Assembly (NCBI GenBank): GCA_945865525.1
Contig: CAMBDY010000005.1
Coordinates: forward strand, 1-64,000
DNA length: 64,000 bases
Source: Nitrospira lenta
Lineage (GTDB): Bacteria > Nitrospirota > Nitrospiria > Nitrospirales > Nitrospiraceae
Reading direction: 5' to 3'
The position numbers and the translations under genes are program-made. This document shows positions 1 to 10,071 of this stretch, piece after piece (positions within the stretch are counted from its first letter, which is position 1; each line of letters starts with the position of its first letter). The notes under the pieces are model-generated. The model made no database searches, had not been told where the DNA came from, and worked only from the letters and a program-made list of their open reading frames with translations.

Positions 1-246
1 ACGCCAGGCAAAAACGGTGAAATCCAATTAACCGACGCCCTCCGGGAGCTGGCCAGAAAGTTCCCGATGTATGCCCTAGAAATCCAGGGACAACGCTACG
101 ATGCGGGGGACAAATTGGGGTTTCTCATTGCCACCGTCGAGTTCGCGCTCAAGAATCCCTCCCTGGGACCAGACTTCGGCGAGTACCTACGGACTCGCCT
201 GACGTTTCTCAAAAAACGCGGTACGGCACGATCACGCACGGCCTAG
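1..246 (+). CDS. galU: UTP-glucose-1-phosphate uridylyltransferase, C-terminal part (truncated by window start)
   Basis: Frame 1 translates TPGKNGEIQLTDALRELARKFPMYALEIQGQRYDAGDKLGFLIATVEFALKNP...TA*, which matches the GalU C-terminal motif (GEIQLTDAL, G.RYDCG.K.G); stop TAG at 244-246. Confidence 0.88.
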   Translation, partial: TPGKNGEIQLTDALRELARKFPMYALEIQGQRYDAGDKLGFLIATVEFALKNPSLGPDFGEYLRTRLTFLKKRGTARSRTA

Positions 247-294
247 GGGCCGCGCCGCTCCTTCACAACTGCAGACAATACTGGGGCCACACAG

Positions 295-2790
295 ATGAAC
301 GACGCGAGCGAACAAGACTTACCGCTACCCCAACACGGTGAAATCCCTGACCATCTTCCCCTGTTGCCGGTCCGGGACATCGTGGTCTTCCCTTATATGG
401 TCCTCCCCCTATTCGTCGGGCGAGAGATGTCGATCAAAGCGATTGAAGCAGCCTTAGCCGGCAACCGCATGGTCTTCCTTGCGGCGCAAAAGGCCCTGGA
501 CGTCGAGAATCCGACTGCGGACGATATCCATACCGTCGGCACGGTCGGGGTCATCATGCGGATGCTGAAGCTACCGGATGAGCGCATCAAAGTCCTCGTA
601 CAGGGGCTCGCTAAAGCCAAAATCACGGGCTACATCCAGACCGAGCCCTACTACTCCGTACGGATCAGCAAATTCCCAGACCAGAAGCCGGTCCACACCG
701 CCATCGAAACCGAAGCCGCCATGCGAACAGTGAAGGAACAGATCGAACAGCTCATGAACCTCGGAAAAGTCCTGATCCCAGAGGTGATGAGCGTCATCGA
801 AAACCTTGAAGATCCGGGCCGGCTCGCCGATATGGTGGCCTCCAATCTCGGCCTCAAGATCGAGATCACCCAGGCCGTCTTGGAAATCATCGATCCGATC
901 AAACGCCTTCGGCATGTCCGCGACATTCTCGGTAAGGAGATCGAAGTCCTCGCGATGCAGCAGAAGATTCAAGCCCAGGCCAAGGGGGAAATGGATAAGA
1001 CCCAGCGCGAATATTTCCTGCGCGAACAACTCAAAGCCATTCAAAAAGAACTGGGTGAACTTGACGAACGGGCAGAGGAAATCACCGAGTTCCGCAAGCG
1101 TATCGCTGAATTGAAAATGCCGGAGAAGGTGCTGCACGAAACTGAAAAACAGCTCAAGCGCCTGGAAAAAATGCACCCGGACACCGCCGAATCCGCAACC
1201 GTCCGGACCTACATCGAATGGATCGTGGAACTGCCCTGGTCCAAACGGTCACAAGACAACCTCGACCTCAAAATCGCCTCCAAAGTGCTCAATGAGGACC
1301 ACTACGATCTGGAGAAGGTAAAGGAGCGGATCCTTGAGTATCTGGCTGTGCGAAAGCTCAAAGAGAAAATGAAGGGCCCGATTCTCTGCTTCGTTGGACC
1401 GCCCGGCGTCGGCAAGACCTCGCTGGGGAAATCGATTGCCCGTGCGCTCGGACGCGAGTTCGTCCGCATCAGCCTCGGCGGCGTCCGCGATGAAGCCGAG
1501 ATCCGCGGCCATCGCCGTACCTACGTTGGCGCGCTGCCCGGCCGCATCATTCAAGGCATGAAGCAAGCCGGCACCAACAATCCGGTCTTCATGCTGGACG
1601 AAGTCGACAAGGTCGGTATGGATTTTCGTGGCGACCCCTCCGCCGCCCTGCTCGAAGTGCTTGATCCGGAACAGAACAACGCGTTCACGGACCATTACCT
1701 AGGGGTGCCGTTCGACCTGACCAACGTCCTCTTCATTGCCACGGCAAACCTGATCGACCCCCTCCTGCCGGCCTTGCGTGACCGGATGGAAGTGATCAGC
1801 ATTCCCGGCTATACCGAGGAAGAAAAGTTGGGCATCGCCCAGAAATACCTCATCCCTCGGCAACTGAACGAACATGGCATCACCGAGAAGCATGTCCGCA
1901 TCTCCGAACCCGCCGTGCGCCAAATCATTAGCAACTATACGCGTGAGGCCGGCGTCCGCAATCTCGAGCGCGAAATCGCCAACGTCATGCGCAAAGTCGC
2001 GAAGAAAGTGGCGGAGGGGAAAGGCATGGGATTCCCCGTCAATCCGGCTAATCTTTCCAAATATCTCGGCGTCCCCAAGTTCGTGCCGGAAGAAGAATTA
2101 CAGATAGACGAAATCGGGGTGGCCACCGGATTGGCCTGGACTGAATCAGGCGGTGACGTACTCTACATCGAAGCCACAGCCATGAAGGGTAAGGGACAAT
2201 TAACCCTCACAGGCCAATTAGGCGACGTGATGAAGGAGTCGGCACAAGCCGCCTTGAGCTATGTTCGGTCACGTGAACGTACCCTCGGCATCAATCCCGA
2301 CGTCTTCACCACACAGGATCTCCATATCCACGTGCCAGCCGGAGCCATTCCCAAAGATGGCCCCTCGGCCGGCATTACCATGGCCACGGCCATTGCCTCA
2401 ACTTTGTCGCAGATCCCGGTGCGCCGAGACCTGGCGATGACTGGCGAGATCACGCTCCGGGGTCGGGTGCTCCCCATCGGGGGATTGAAGGAAAAACTGT
2501 TGGCGGCTAAACGGGCCAAGCTCACCACCGTGATCCTGCCGAAGCGGAACAAAAAGGATCTCGATGAGATTCCCAAGCACATCCTGAAGGGCCTCCGTCT
2601 TATCTTTGCTGACACGATGGACGAGGTGATGAAGGTGGCGCTCCGACGGGGTCGAAAAACCATCAGTCCTAAGCGCAAGCTCCGCACGCCAAAGCTGTCG
2701 CAGAAGAAGCAGGCTACCCACACAAAGACCGGGCGGGCCTCTCGCTCACAGCCGGCACAGGCAACCACTAGGGCTATGACGCCCCGCTAA
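295..2790 (+). CDS. lon: ATP-dependent protease Lon, with basic C-terminal extension
   Basis: LON N-terminal domain ([24 protein letters not shown]), Walker [10 protein letters not shown], catalytic [14 protein letters not shown]; ends with a K/R-rich tail. Confidence 0.97.
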   Translation: MNDASEQDLPLPQHGEIPDHLPLLPVRDIVVFPYMVLPLFVGREMSIKAIEAALAGNRMVFLAAQKALDVENPTADDIHTVGTVGVIMRMLKLPDERIKVLVQGLAKAKITGYIQTEPYYSVRISKFPDQKPVHTAIETEAAMRTVKEQIEQLMNLGKVLIPEVMSVIENLEDPGRLADMVASNLGLKIEITQAVLEIIDPIKRLRHVRDILGKEIEVLAMQQKIQAQAKGEMDKTQREYFLREQLKAIQKELGELDERAEEITEFRKRIAELKMPEKVLHETEKQLKRLEKMHPDTAESATVRTYIEWIVELPWSKRSQDNLDLKIASKVLNEDHYDLEKVKERILEYLAVRKLKEKMKGPILCFVGPPGVGKTSLGKSIARALGREFVRISLGGVRDEAEIRGHRRTYVGALPGRIIQGMKQAGTNNPVFMLDEVDKVGMDFRGDPSAALLEVLDPEQNNAFTDHYLGVPFDLTNVLFIATANLIDPLLPALRDRMEVISIPGYTEEEKLGIAQKYLIPRQLNEHGITEKHVRISEPAVRQIISNYTREAGVRNLEREIANVMRKVAKKVAEGKGMGFPVNPANLSKYLGVPKFVPEEELQIDEIGVATGLAWTESGGDVLYIEATAMKGKGQLTLTGQLGDVMKESAQAALSYVRSRERTLGINPDVFTTQDLHIHVPAGAIPKDGPSAGITMATAIASTLSQIPVRRDLAMTGEITLRGRVLPIGGLKEKLLAAKRAKLTTVILPKRNKKDLDEIPKHILKGLRLIFADTMDEVMKVALRRGRKTISPKRKLRTPKLSQKKQATHTKTGRASRSQPAQATTRAMTPR

Positions 2791-2791
2791 C

Positions 2792-3844
2792 ATGACGCCC
2801 ACAGCCCGTTTGAAGTCCCGCAGCCCGATTCACGAGTTCGACCTCATTCGCACGCTTCAGCAACGGCACCGTCGCACCGATCCCTCGGTAATACGAGGGA
2901 TCGGTGATGATGCGGCTGTTGTGACCTCACAAGCCAGGCGATGGAGTCTCCTGACCACCGACCTGCTGACAGAGGGCATCCACTTCGACCTCCGCACCGC
3001 CACGATGGCCGATATCGGCTTCCGCGCCGCAGTGGCCAATCTGAGCGATATCGCGGCAATGGGAGGAACGCCTCAATATCTACTCGTGTCTCTAGCTATT
3101 CCTCGCACCGGGACCAGACAGCACGTGCTGCAGTTCTACAAGGGTATGATGACCGCCTGCCGGCCCTATCACGTCACACTCATCGGTGGAGACACCTCGG
3201 CCTCAGCTAACGGATGGTTTATCGGCCTCACGCTGGTCGGAACCACCACGCCCCACAAGGCGCTGCTCCGAAGCGGCGCGCGAGCGGGAGATCTGCTCTA
3301 CCTGACTGGCACCATCGGCGATGCCGAAGCAGGATTGAGGCTCTTAAATGAACAATTCGGTAAAACACGCCCTCCCCATACGGCAAAACTCTCAGCCAGA
3401 TACCGGCAATTTCTTGTTAAACGGCACCTCCGTCCAACGGCGCGTCTCGCGGAAGGTCAATGGCTCAGCGCGCATCGCTTCGCGACCTCTGCCATTGATG
3501 TCTCGGATGGCCTATCCGGTGATCTCCGCCATATTTGCCAAGAAAGCCATGTCGGAGCAGACCTTGATGTTGGTTCGCTCCCCCTCTCATTAGCCTGCCG
3601 CGCCTATGCGGCGTCTAGACGGCTCGACCCGGTGGCCCTGGCACTGGCGGGGGGCGAAGATTACGAATTGCTCTTTACCCTGTCACCGCGCCACAGGAGC
3701 GAGGTTGAACGAGCGGCTAAGCTTCGCCAATTTTGCATAACCTGCATCGGCACCATTCGCCCGGCTCAACAGGGTATCCAGGCGATCGGCCAGGATGGAA
3801 CGAAGCGCCCGTTGCCGAATAGTAGTTACCAGCATTTCAGGTAA
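2792..3844 (+). CDS. thiL: thiamine-monophosphate kinase
   Basis: EFDLIRTL, GIGDDAAVV, LTTDLLTEGIHFDL, GGEDYELLFT motifs of ThiL. Confidence 0.95.
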   Translation: MTPTARLKSRSPIHEFDLIRTLQQRHRRTDPSVIRGIGDDAAVVTSQARRWSLLTTDLLTEGIHFDLRTATMADIGFRAAVANLSDIAAMGGTPQYLLVSLAIPRTGTRQHVLQFYKGMMTACRPYHVTLIGGDTSASANGWFIGLTLVGTTTPHKALLRSGARAGDLLYLTGTIGDAEAGLRLLNEQFGKTRPPHTAKLSARYRQFLVKRHLRPTARLAEGQWLSAHRFATSAIDVSDGLSGDLRHICQESHVGADLDVGSLPLSLACRAYAASRRLDPVALALAGGEDYELLFTLSPRHRSEVERAAKLRQFCITCIGTIRPAQQGIQAIGQDGTKRPLPNSSYQHFR

Positions 3845-3864
3845 CCAACTCCGCACCCACCGCT

Positions 3865-4353
3865 ATGGCCATACTCTCCGCACTCCAATCGCTCATCAAA
3901 CGGGTCTTCCAACAACACGAATCACCACAGCGCATGGCGCTGGCCTTCGCCATAGGAGTCTTCATCGCCTTCTCCCCAACCTATGGCCTCCACACCATAC
4001 TGGTCCTTTTCTGCACCTGGGCCTTCGGTCTGAACTTTCTCGCTCTCATGGTCGGCGCCTCCCTCAATAATCCCTGGACCCTCGTCCCGATCCTTATCGC
4101 CACCTATTGGGTAGGCGCGCACTTACTCAGCAGATCGGACAGCCCCGCTTTCGACTGGCAGGACCTGAGCTTTGGCGCGATCTATGAACAAGTCATGCCC
4201 TATGCCCTGCCGTTCTTTTTAGGCGGATTGGTCCTGAGTCTCCTCGGCGCCGCGCTCACCTACCCGCTCGCCCACTACTTCCTAAATAAACATCGGCGCT
4301 TGCACCCACCGGACCCCCTTGAGCCATTGCCGCCCCCTCAAGATGTACGCTAA
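3865..4353 (+). CDS. DUF2062-family membrane protein
   Basis: Short hydrophobic protein with ALAFAIGVFIAFSPTYGLHT and LNNPWTLVPI motifs typical of DUF2062. Confidence 0.8.
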   Translation: MAILSALQSLIKRVFQQHESPQRMALAFAIGVFIAFSPTYGLHTILVLFCTWAFGLNFLALMVGASLNNPWTLVPILIATYWVGAHLLSRSDSPAFDWQDLSFGAIYEQVMPYALPFFLGGLVLSLLGAALTYPLAHYFLNKHRRLHPPDPLEPLPPPQDVR

Positions 4354-4363
4354 GATCGGCTCC

Positions 4364-5782
4364 ATGTCAGCCAGTCATCAAGCTACTGCCCCCTACGATG
4401 GATCGGCGCTAATCGCCGATCCAATCCACCAGTATGTCTCCTTCACCGTGCCCTTCTCCGCTGCAGATGAGCATGAACAGACGGAGAAGGACCTGATCGA
4501 CTCCCCTTGGGTCCAGCGCCTCCGCTATATCTATCAACTACAAAGCGCCCGGTGGGTCTATCCCTCTGCGGAACATACCCGCTTCGTCCATTCGATCGGC
4601 ACCATGCATGTGGCAGGCCGTTTTGCGCGTCATCTCTATCCGTTTCTCAAGAAAACGGTAAAAGATATTCCCTCCGCGAACTATATCGAAGAGTTTCTCC
4701 GCGTCACGGCCCTCGTCCACGACATCGGCCACGGCCCCTTCTGCCATTTCTTCGACGACAACTATTTACACGCCTTCGGCGCCAGCCATGAAAAAATTGG
4801 GCAGATCATCATCCGCGATCATCTGGGTCCAATCATCCGCAAAATCCGTCGCAGCCCCTCAGGCCCCTTCGACCCAGGCGAAGTGCTCAATCCCGACCAG
4901 ATTGCCCATGTGATCCTCAAGGAAAAAGGTAAAGACAACTCCCGTATGCCACGCTGGATCAATATGCTCCAGCCAGTCATTTCCGGAAGCTATACCGCGG
5001 ACAACCTCGACTATGTCCTGCGCGACTCTTATATGTGCGGGGTGGCGGTCGGACCGGTTGATCTCGCCCGGCTTATTCACTACACGATCCTCACGGACAA
5101 AGGCTTCACAATCCATAAAACCGGTCTCCCGGCCTTGCAGATGTTTCTCAACACCCGCATGTATCTCTATTCCAACGTCTACTACCACCGGACTACGCGC
5201 GCGATCGACATCCATCTCCGCGACATCTTCGGTGAGACCATGACGCTCCTCTTCCCCCACGATCCCCGCAAAAAGATGGACGCGTACCTCGCGTTGACAG
5301 ATTGGTCTCTGCTGGAGCAGGTACGGGGATGGAAGACCTCGCGCCAGGCCATCGAACGGCGTTTAGGCGCAGAATGGCAGAGGATTCTCGGACGTGACGT
5401 CAAATGGAAGATGGCCTACAGTGCAGTGCTCAAGGAAAAAAGCCAAGAGCGCGGCATGGACTTTCCTAGCCACCAACACTTCGAAGAACAGATCAAAAAA
5501 GAGTTACCGGCAAAGCTGAAAAAAACGGCGTTCCGTGTCGACATGGCTTTACTCGACCCACGGCCGGACCCGAAAGACCGACGCGGCAATCCCCTCTATG
5601 TCTACGATCCTAGCACCAAAAAAGTTTCGGCCGAACCACTCGAAGAATTTCTCGACCTGCTCCCTACCCGCCTGGTCCAATTCCGCGTCTACACCCTCGA
5701 CCATACCTGCGACGAAGCCCTTTCCCGAGCCACAGCCACCGTGCTGAACAAGACCCCGTCGAGCCTCGAATCGAACGAGTAA
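4364..5782 (+). CDS. HD-domain phosphohydrolase (dGTPase-like/SAMHD-like)
   Basis: RLRYIYQLQSARWVYPSAEHTRFVHSIGTMHVAGRF and VHDIGHGPFCHFFD. ORF track starts at 4319; ATG at 4364 preferred. Confidence 0.88.
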   Translation: MSASHQATAPYDGSALIADPIHQYVSFTVPFSAADEHEQTEKDLIDSPWVQRLRYIYQLQSARWVYPSAEHTRFVHSIGTMHVAGRFARHLYPFLKKTVKDIPSANYIEEFLRVTALVHDIGHGPFCHFFDDNYLHAFGASHEKIGQIIIRDHLGPIIRKIRRSPSGPFDPGEVLNPDQIAHVILKEKGKDNSRMPRWINMLQPVISGSYTADNLDYVLRDSYMCGVAVGPVDLARLIHYTILTDKGFTIHKTGLPALQMFLNTRMYLYSNVYYHRTTRAIDIHLRDIFGETMTLLFPHDPRKKMDAYLALTDWSLLEQVRGWKTSRQAIERRLGAEWQRILGRDVKWKMAYSAVLKEKSQERGMDFPSHQHFEEQIKKELPAKLKKTAFRVDMALLDPRPDPKDRRGNPLYVYDPSTKKVSAEPLEEFLDLLPTRLVQFRVYTLDHTCDEALSRATATVLNKTPSSLESNE

Positions 5783-5890
5783 TCGGCTACTGAAAAATCT
5801 TCCAGCTTCATGCTCGTATTGTTCAGGCCCTCAACGTACCCTATAGGTACGCCGCCGGCCCTCACTCGCTGCAGCCGGAAAACACACACG
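5783..5890. repeat. Degenerate intergenic repeat copy with short palindromic core
   Basis: GCTACTGAAAAATCTTCCAGCTTC...CTCAACGTACCCTATAGGTACGCCGCC; resembles the reverse complement of 46604-46740. Confidence 0.4.
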
Positions 5891-5904
5891 CACAGCCCGA
5901 CGCG

Positions 5905-6915
5905 CTACTGTGCGACGTGACCTGTTTCAGGAATGGATATCGTTGCCGAGATGGGAGTTGAAAGATTGATGGCGGGAACTACACCGTTCTTGAACGGTAA
6001 ATTGAGCAGCGCATAGGGATTCACACGGGCGCCGTTAAGTTTAACGCCCCAATGGAGGTGCGGGCCAGTAGCGCGACCGGTGGCGCCCACCTTGCCGATG
6101 ATTTGCCCAGCCGTGATCAGGTCTCCGTCTTTGACTACGATCTCAGACAAATGAAAGTACATTGAGTAGAAGCCCAGCCCGTGATCGAGGAAGACACCCC
6201 GACCGGAAAAAATATGATCGACGGTGATGCGGACGATTCCGTCATTCGTGGCCACCACATCCGCGCCCATCGGTGCCCCAATATCCTCTCCATTGTGCGG
6301 GTTACGCGGTTTGCCGTTCATGATCCGCACGCTACCGAAAATGCCGGTGCGCTTCCCATTCACCGGCTCTACGAAGTTGCTGTGCCAGAGTTTCAAACGT
6401 GAATTCTCCGTAAGTGCAAGTTTGACTTGCATCTGCTCGGTCTTCCAGCGCGCCACCGCCTTCTTGTCCAGATCGACCTTGTCTTTTGGGAGCGTCAAAT
6501 GCTCGACGGTAAACTTCTCTTTTGACACCAGAACATTAAAGCTCAATTGCTTCGTCTGTTCGCCCTGCTTCACTTCCACGACCAATTCATGGGTCCCAGG
6601 ATCGTCCTGCATATCGATTCCGACCAACCCGACATAGCCAGCTGGCTCCCCTGGTCTGAACTCGCGAAAGAACGGAATGGTCCGATCGAGAAAGGTCCCC
6701 GTCACTTCGGTCGCCTGCACTTCGCCCTTCACCGTGACGACCAACACCTGCCCCTGCTTGCCACTATATTGTCCATCCAAGCCCTTCACTGCAGGGGACG
6801 TATGAGGAAACAACTCGACAGGGAACACGCTAGACAACAGCACGACGGCCATAATCATCGTCCGATCCAGCCACGAGGCCCGTAGCTGTGCTGGGCTGAG
6901 AGGAATCCGCATCAT
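5905..6915 (-). CDS. M23-family metallopeptidase (LytM domain), last gene of proteasome cluster
   Basis: NPHNGEDIGAPMGADVVATNDGIV...GATGRATGPHLHWGVKLNGARVNPYALL; ATGA overlap with upstream pafA. Confidence 0.92.
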   Translation of the reverse strand: MMRIPLSPAQLRASWLDRTMIMAVVLLSSVFPVELFPHTSPAVKGLDGQYSGKQGQVLVVTVKGEVQATEVTGTFLDRTIPFFREFRPGEPAGYVGLVGIDMQDDPGTHELVVEVKQGEQTKQLSFNVLVSKEKFTVEHLTLPKDKVDLDKKAVARWKTEQMQVKLALTENSRLKLWHSNFVEPVNGKRTGIFGSVRIMNGKPRNPHNGEDIGAPMGADVVATNDGIVRITVDHIFSGRGVFLDHGLGFYSMYFHLSEIVVKDGDLITAGQIIGKVGATGRATGPHLHWGVKLNGARVNPYALLNLPFKNGVVPAINLSTPISATISIPETGHVAQ

Positions 6916-8306
6916 CGCTCGAGCCTCAATCCTGACACCTGAGAAACTAGCTCATCCACACGTCGGTTCACCGCGCTGAAGGGGTCCATACAGAGAATCG
7001 TTTCCTCCCAATAGCCGTTGAGCTTTAAATAGGTCCAGTCCACCGTATAGGAACGATTCTTTGCGCGGGCGAACCGGATGAAATCTCCTCGCACCTTCGC
7101 CCTCGTGGTCTGAGGTGGCGTCGACATGGCCCGTTGCACTGATTCCTCGGCTACGACCCGTTCGATCATCCCACGGGACTCCATTAAATAATACAGCCCC
7201 CGCGTCCGTTTAACATCATGATATTGCAGATCCAGTAGGAAAACCCGTGGATCGTCCCAATCGCAGGCTTTTTTGTCGACATACGACTGGATAAGATGCC
7301 GCTTGGTCACCCAGTCGATTTCGCGCACCAACTGCATCGGATCTTCATCGAGCTTATCGAGTACCAGCGCCCACCGCTTCCACACATCGTCGAGGATCGG
7401 ATCGTGCGCTTGTTGTGCCAAATATTCTTGTGCACGATCCAAGTAGACCCGCTGCACCTCCACCGCCGTCAGCTGGCGCCCATCATCCAGCCTGACCTTC
7501 TTCTTCAACGACGGATCGCGCGAAATCTCCCTAATTGCCTTCACGGAATCCTCTAATTCCATCCCTTCGACTGCGTATCCTTCCTCGATCATAGACAATA
7601 TCAACGATGCCGTACCGACCTTCAAATACGTTGCGAACTCCGACATGTTGGAATCCCCAACAATGATATGGAGCCGCCGGTACCGCTCCGCATCGGCATG
7701 AGGCTCATCCCGGGTATTGATGATGCTACGCGAGGACGTAGTCGAGGAAGACGTCCTCTCGTGAATATGTTGGGCACGCTGTGAGATGCAATACTGCGTC
7801 TTGCCAGACACTTTCAGGACTTTCCCCGCTCCGCTATAGATCTGGCGTGTGACGAAAAATGGAATCAGCTGCTCCGTAACTTTCCAGAAATCGACATCAC
7901 GGCGCATCAGAAAATTTTCATGACAACCATAGGTATTCCCTAGCGAATCCGTGTTGTTCTTGAAAATATAGATTTCCCCGGACAGGCCATCTGCCCGCAA
8001 CCGTTCTTCCGCCGCAGGCAGACAGGCTTCCAGAAGCCGTTCGCCGGCTTTATCGTGGATGACAAGATCAAGAATGTTGTCGCACTCGGGGGTGGAATAC
8101 TCAGGGTGGCAACCAGTGTCTTGATAGAAGCGTGCGCCGTTTGCGAGAAAGGCATTAGAAGGCCAGCTGTTAGGGATGAGGCCTTCGAAGATACAACCCA
8201 GCACCCGCTCCATCGGCAGGTACACGCCCCCCTTCGGAGAGAAGATGAGCCCGTACTCATTTTCCAAACCGAAGATCCGTTGCTTCAGAGGACCGGCTTG
8301 TAACAT
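6912..8306 (-). CDS. pafA: Pup-protein ligase PafA
   Basis: QRIFGLENEYGLIFSPKGG, CHPEYSTPECDN, RDEPHADAERYRRLHIIVGDSNMSEFATYLKVGT; PafA/Dop family without the Dop-specific insertion. Confidence 0.95.
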   Translation of the reverse strand: MLQAGPLKQRIFGLENEYGLIFSPKGGVYLPMERVLGCIFEGLIPNSWPSNAFLANGARFYQDTGCHPEYSTPECDNILDLVIHDKAGERLLEACLPAAEERLRADGLSGEIYIFKNNTDSLGNTYGCHENFLMRRDVDFWKVTEQLIPFFVTRQIYSGAGKVLKVSGKTQYCISQRAQHIHERTSSSTTSSRSIINTRDEPHADAERYRRLHIIVGDSNMSEFATYLKVGTASLILSMIEEGYAVEGMELEDSVKAIREISRDPSLKKKVRLDDGRQLTAVEVQRVYLDRAQEYLAQQAHDPILDDVWKRWALVLDKLDEDPMQLVREIDWVTKRHLIQSYVDKKACDWDDPRVFLLDLQYHDVKRTRGLYYLMESRGMIERVVAEESVQRAMSTPPQTTRAKVRGDFIRFARAKNRSYTVDWTYLKLNGYWEETILCMDPFSAVNRRVDELVSQVSGLRLER

Positions 8307-8527
8307 GGGTGTATCGACAGAATACCAGTCACCCCTACCTTCTTCAAGAGACGGATCAGTATCCGGAGATGCGGGCGGTCTGGTTTCTCTGATCTCTCAG
8401 GATGGTTGAGGGAAACCATTGCGAAGCGAGCTGAAAAAGCGCGAAACGTCGCACCCGTCAGAGCAGTTTTTCTGATCTATCACCAGCCTGGATTACCCCA
8501 GTAGACCAAGGAGACCACAGGGACAAG

Positions 8528-9214
8528 TTAAAGCGCGAGAAGAGACGTGGTGTCAGCAGTCGACAAACGGCGAAATCTTCGGCCTTCGCGGGTGCGATCG
8601 AGTGTCGCGACTTCCAGGCTCTCCGGCGAGAGTTTCTGGCTACGAACTTGCTCGAGCGAGGCGATGCAGAGCGAAAGCGTCGTTCGCAGGTCAGATGGTT
8701 TCGTCAAGCCCTTCTCTTTTAACAGAGCCTGGATGACCTCAGACTTACCCCCAATGACTGCAAAAGTACGCTCATCGATGATGCTCCCGTCAAAGGAAAT
8801 ACGATACATCTCGTTGGCATGGCCGTTGTGCCCAACTTGCACAACCAGGATTTCCACCTCCAACGGCTTCTGCTCCTGACTGAAAATGGTACCCACGCTT
8901 TGCGAATAGCCGTTCGCCAAGGAACGAGCCGTTACATCTTCCCGGCTGTACATAAAGCCCTTAAGATCTGCATGTCTGATACCAGCCTTCCGAAGATTTT
9001 CAAACTCGCTGTACTTACCGGCGCCGGCGAAGGCGATGCTGTCGTAGATCTCGGAAATTTTATACAGAGACGCACTAGGGTTCTCCGCGACCAGAAGAAT
9101 CCCGTCCACATATTCGATGGCAATGATGGAACGGCCTTTGGCGATACCTTTTTTGGCATACTCCGCCTTGTCCTGCATCATCTGCTCGGGTGAAACGTAA
9201 TAGGGCAATGGCAT
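8528..9214 (-). CDS. prcA: 20S proteasome alpha subunit
   Basis: YYVSPEQMMQDKAEYAKKGIAKGRSIIAIEYVDGILLVAENPS, typical PrcA N-terminus. Confidence 0.96.
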   Translation of the reverse strand: MPLPYYVSPEQMMQDKAEYAKKGIAKGRSIIAIEYVDGILLVAENPSASLYKISEIYDSIAFAGAGKYSEFENLRKAGIRHADLKGFMYSREDVTARSLANGYSQSVGTIFSQEQKPLEVEILVVQVGHNGHANEMYRISFDGSIIDERTFAVIGGKSEVIQALLKEKGLTKPSDLRTTLSLCIASLEQVRSQKLSPESLEVATLDRTREGRRFRRLSTADTTSLLAL

Positions 9215-9216
9215 AG

Positions 9217-10044
9217 TTAGCTCTCCTTGGACCGGCGAGTTGCAAGCAGCCCGTCATAAATGCTGCGAATCTGCAGTTCGGACACGTCGGTGATGCCACG
9301 CCCATCCACAATCTTGGCCGTGGGATAAATGCCCCGCACGAGATCCGGTCCCCCAGTGCCAATATCGTCGTCGGCCGCATTGTACAAAGCCAGCAGAGCT
9401 AGCTTCAGGGCCTCTGGCTCAGCTAAGCCCTTGAGAAAATGCTCCCGCATCGTATTGCGTGCATCCTTCCCACCGGACCCGATAGCATGGTAGTCCGACT
9501 CTTCATACCGACCACCGGAAAGATCGTACTTGAAAATGCGCCCTTCGGTCCGTTTGACATCGTAGCCGACATAGAGCGGCATGACGACCAACCCTTGAAA
9601 GACCATGGGCAAATTAGCCTTAACCATCTGTCCAAGTTTATTAGCCTTCCCTTCACAAGAAAGTTGCACACCTTCCAACTTCTCGTAATGTTCCAGCTCA
9701 ACTTGGAATAGCTTCGCCATCTCGATACAGGGCCCCGCCGCACCAGCAATCGCCATCGCGGAATAATCGTCGATCTTAAACACTTTCTCAATCCGGCGCT
9801 CAGCAATTTGAAACCCTTCCGTCGCCCGTCGATCTCCGGCAATCACCACCCCCTGCTGATACTTGATTGCCAGCACCGTGGTGGCATGAGGCACACTCAT
9901 CGAGCCGGCTCCGCGCACCGGCTCGCCAGCCCCCTGCGCCTGCACGAAGCCATTCAGGCCTGTCGGCGTCAGCGCTGGATGGTGCTGCGTTAAAAAGTTG
10001 AAGAAGCTCGAATCGTCGTGATTGGGAAGAAATGGTAATTTCAT
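9217..10044 (-). CDS. prcB: 20S proteasome beta subunit with propeptide of about 54 aa
   Basis: Propeptide followed by HA|TTVLAIKYQQGVVIAGDRRATEG; catalytic Thr expected at residue 55; TGGPDLVRGIYPT. Confidence 0.96.
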   Translation of the reverse strand: MKLPFLPNHDDSSFFNFLTQHHPALTPTGLNGFVQAQGAGEPVRGAGSMSVPHATTVLAIKYQQGVVIAGDRRATEGFQIAERRIEKVFKIDDYSAMAIAGAAGPCIEMAKLFQVELEHYEKLEGVQLSCEGKANKLGQMVKANLPMVFQGLVVMPLYVGYDVKRTEGRIFKYDLSGGRYEESDYHAIGSGGKDARNTMREHFLKGLAEPEALKLALLALYNAADDDIGTGGPDLVRGIYPTAKIVDGRGITDVSELQIRSIYDGLLATRRSKES

Positions 10045-10071
10045 AATGTGCCCTACCAGGCTCCTTATTCG

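Noticed and set aside
571-1176. 201-aa minus-strand ORF inside lon
   Set aside because: Antisense shadow ORF of a strongly conserved gene.
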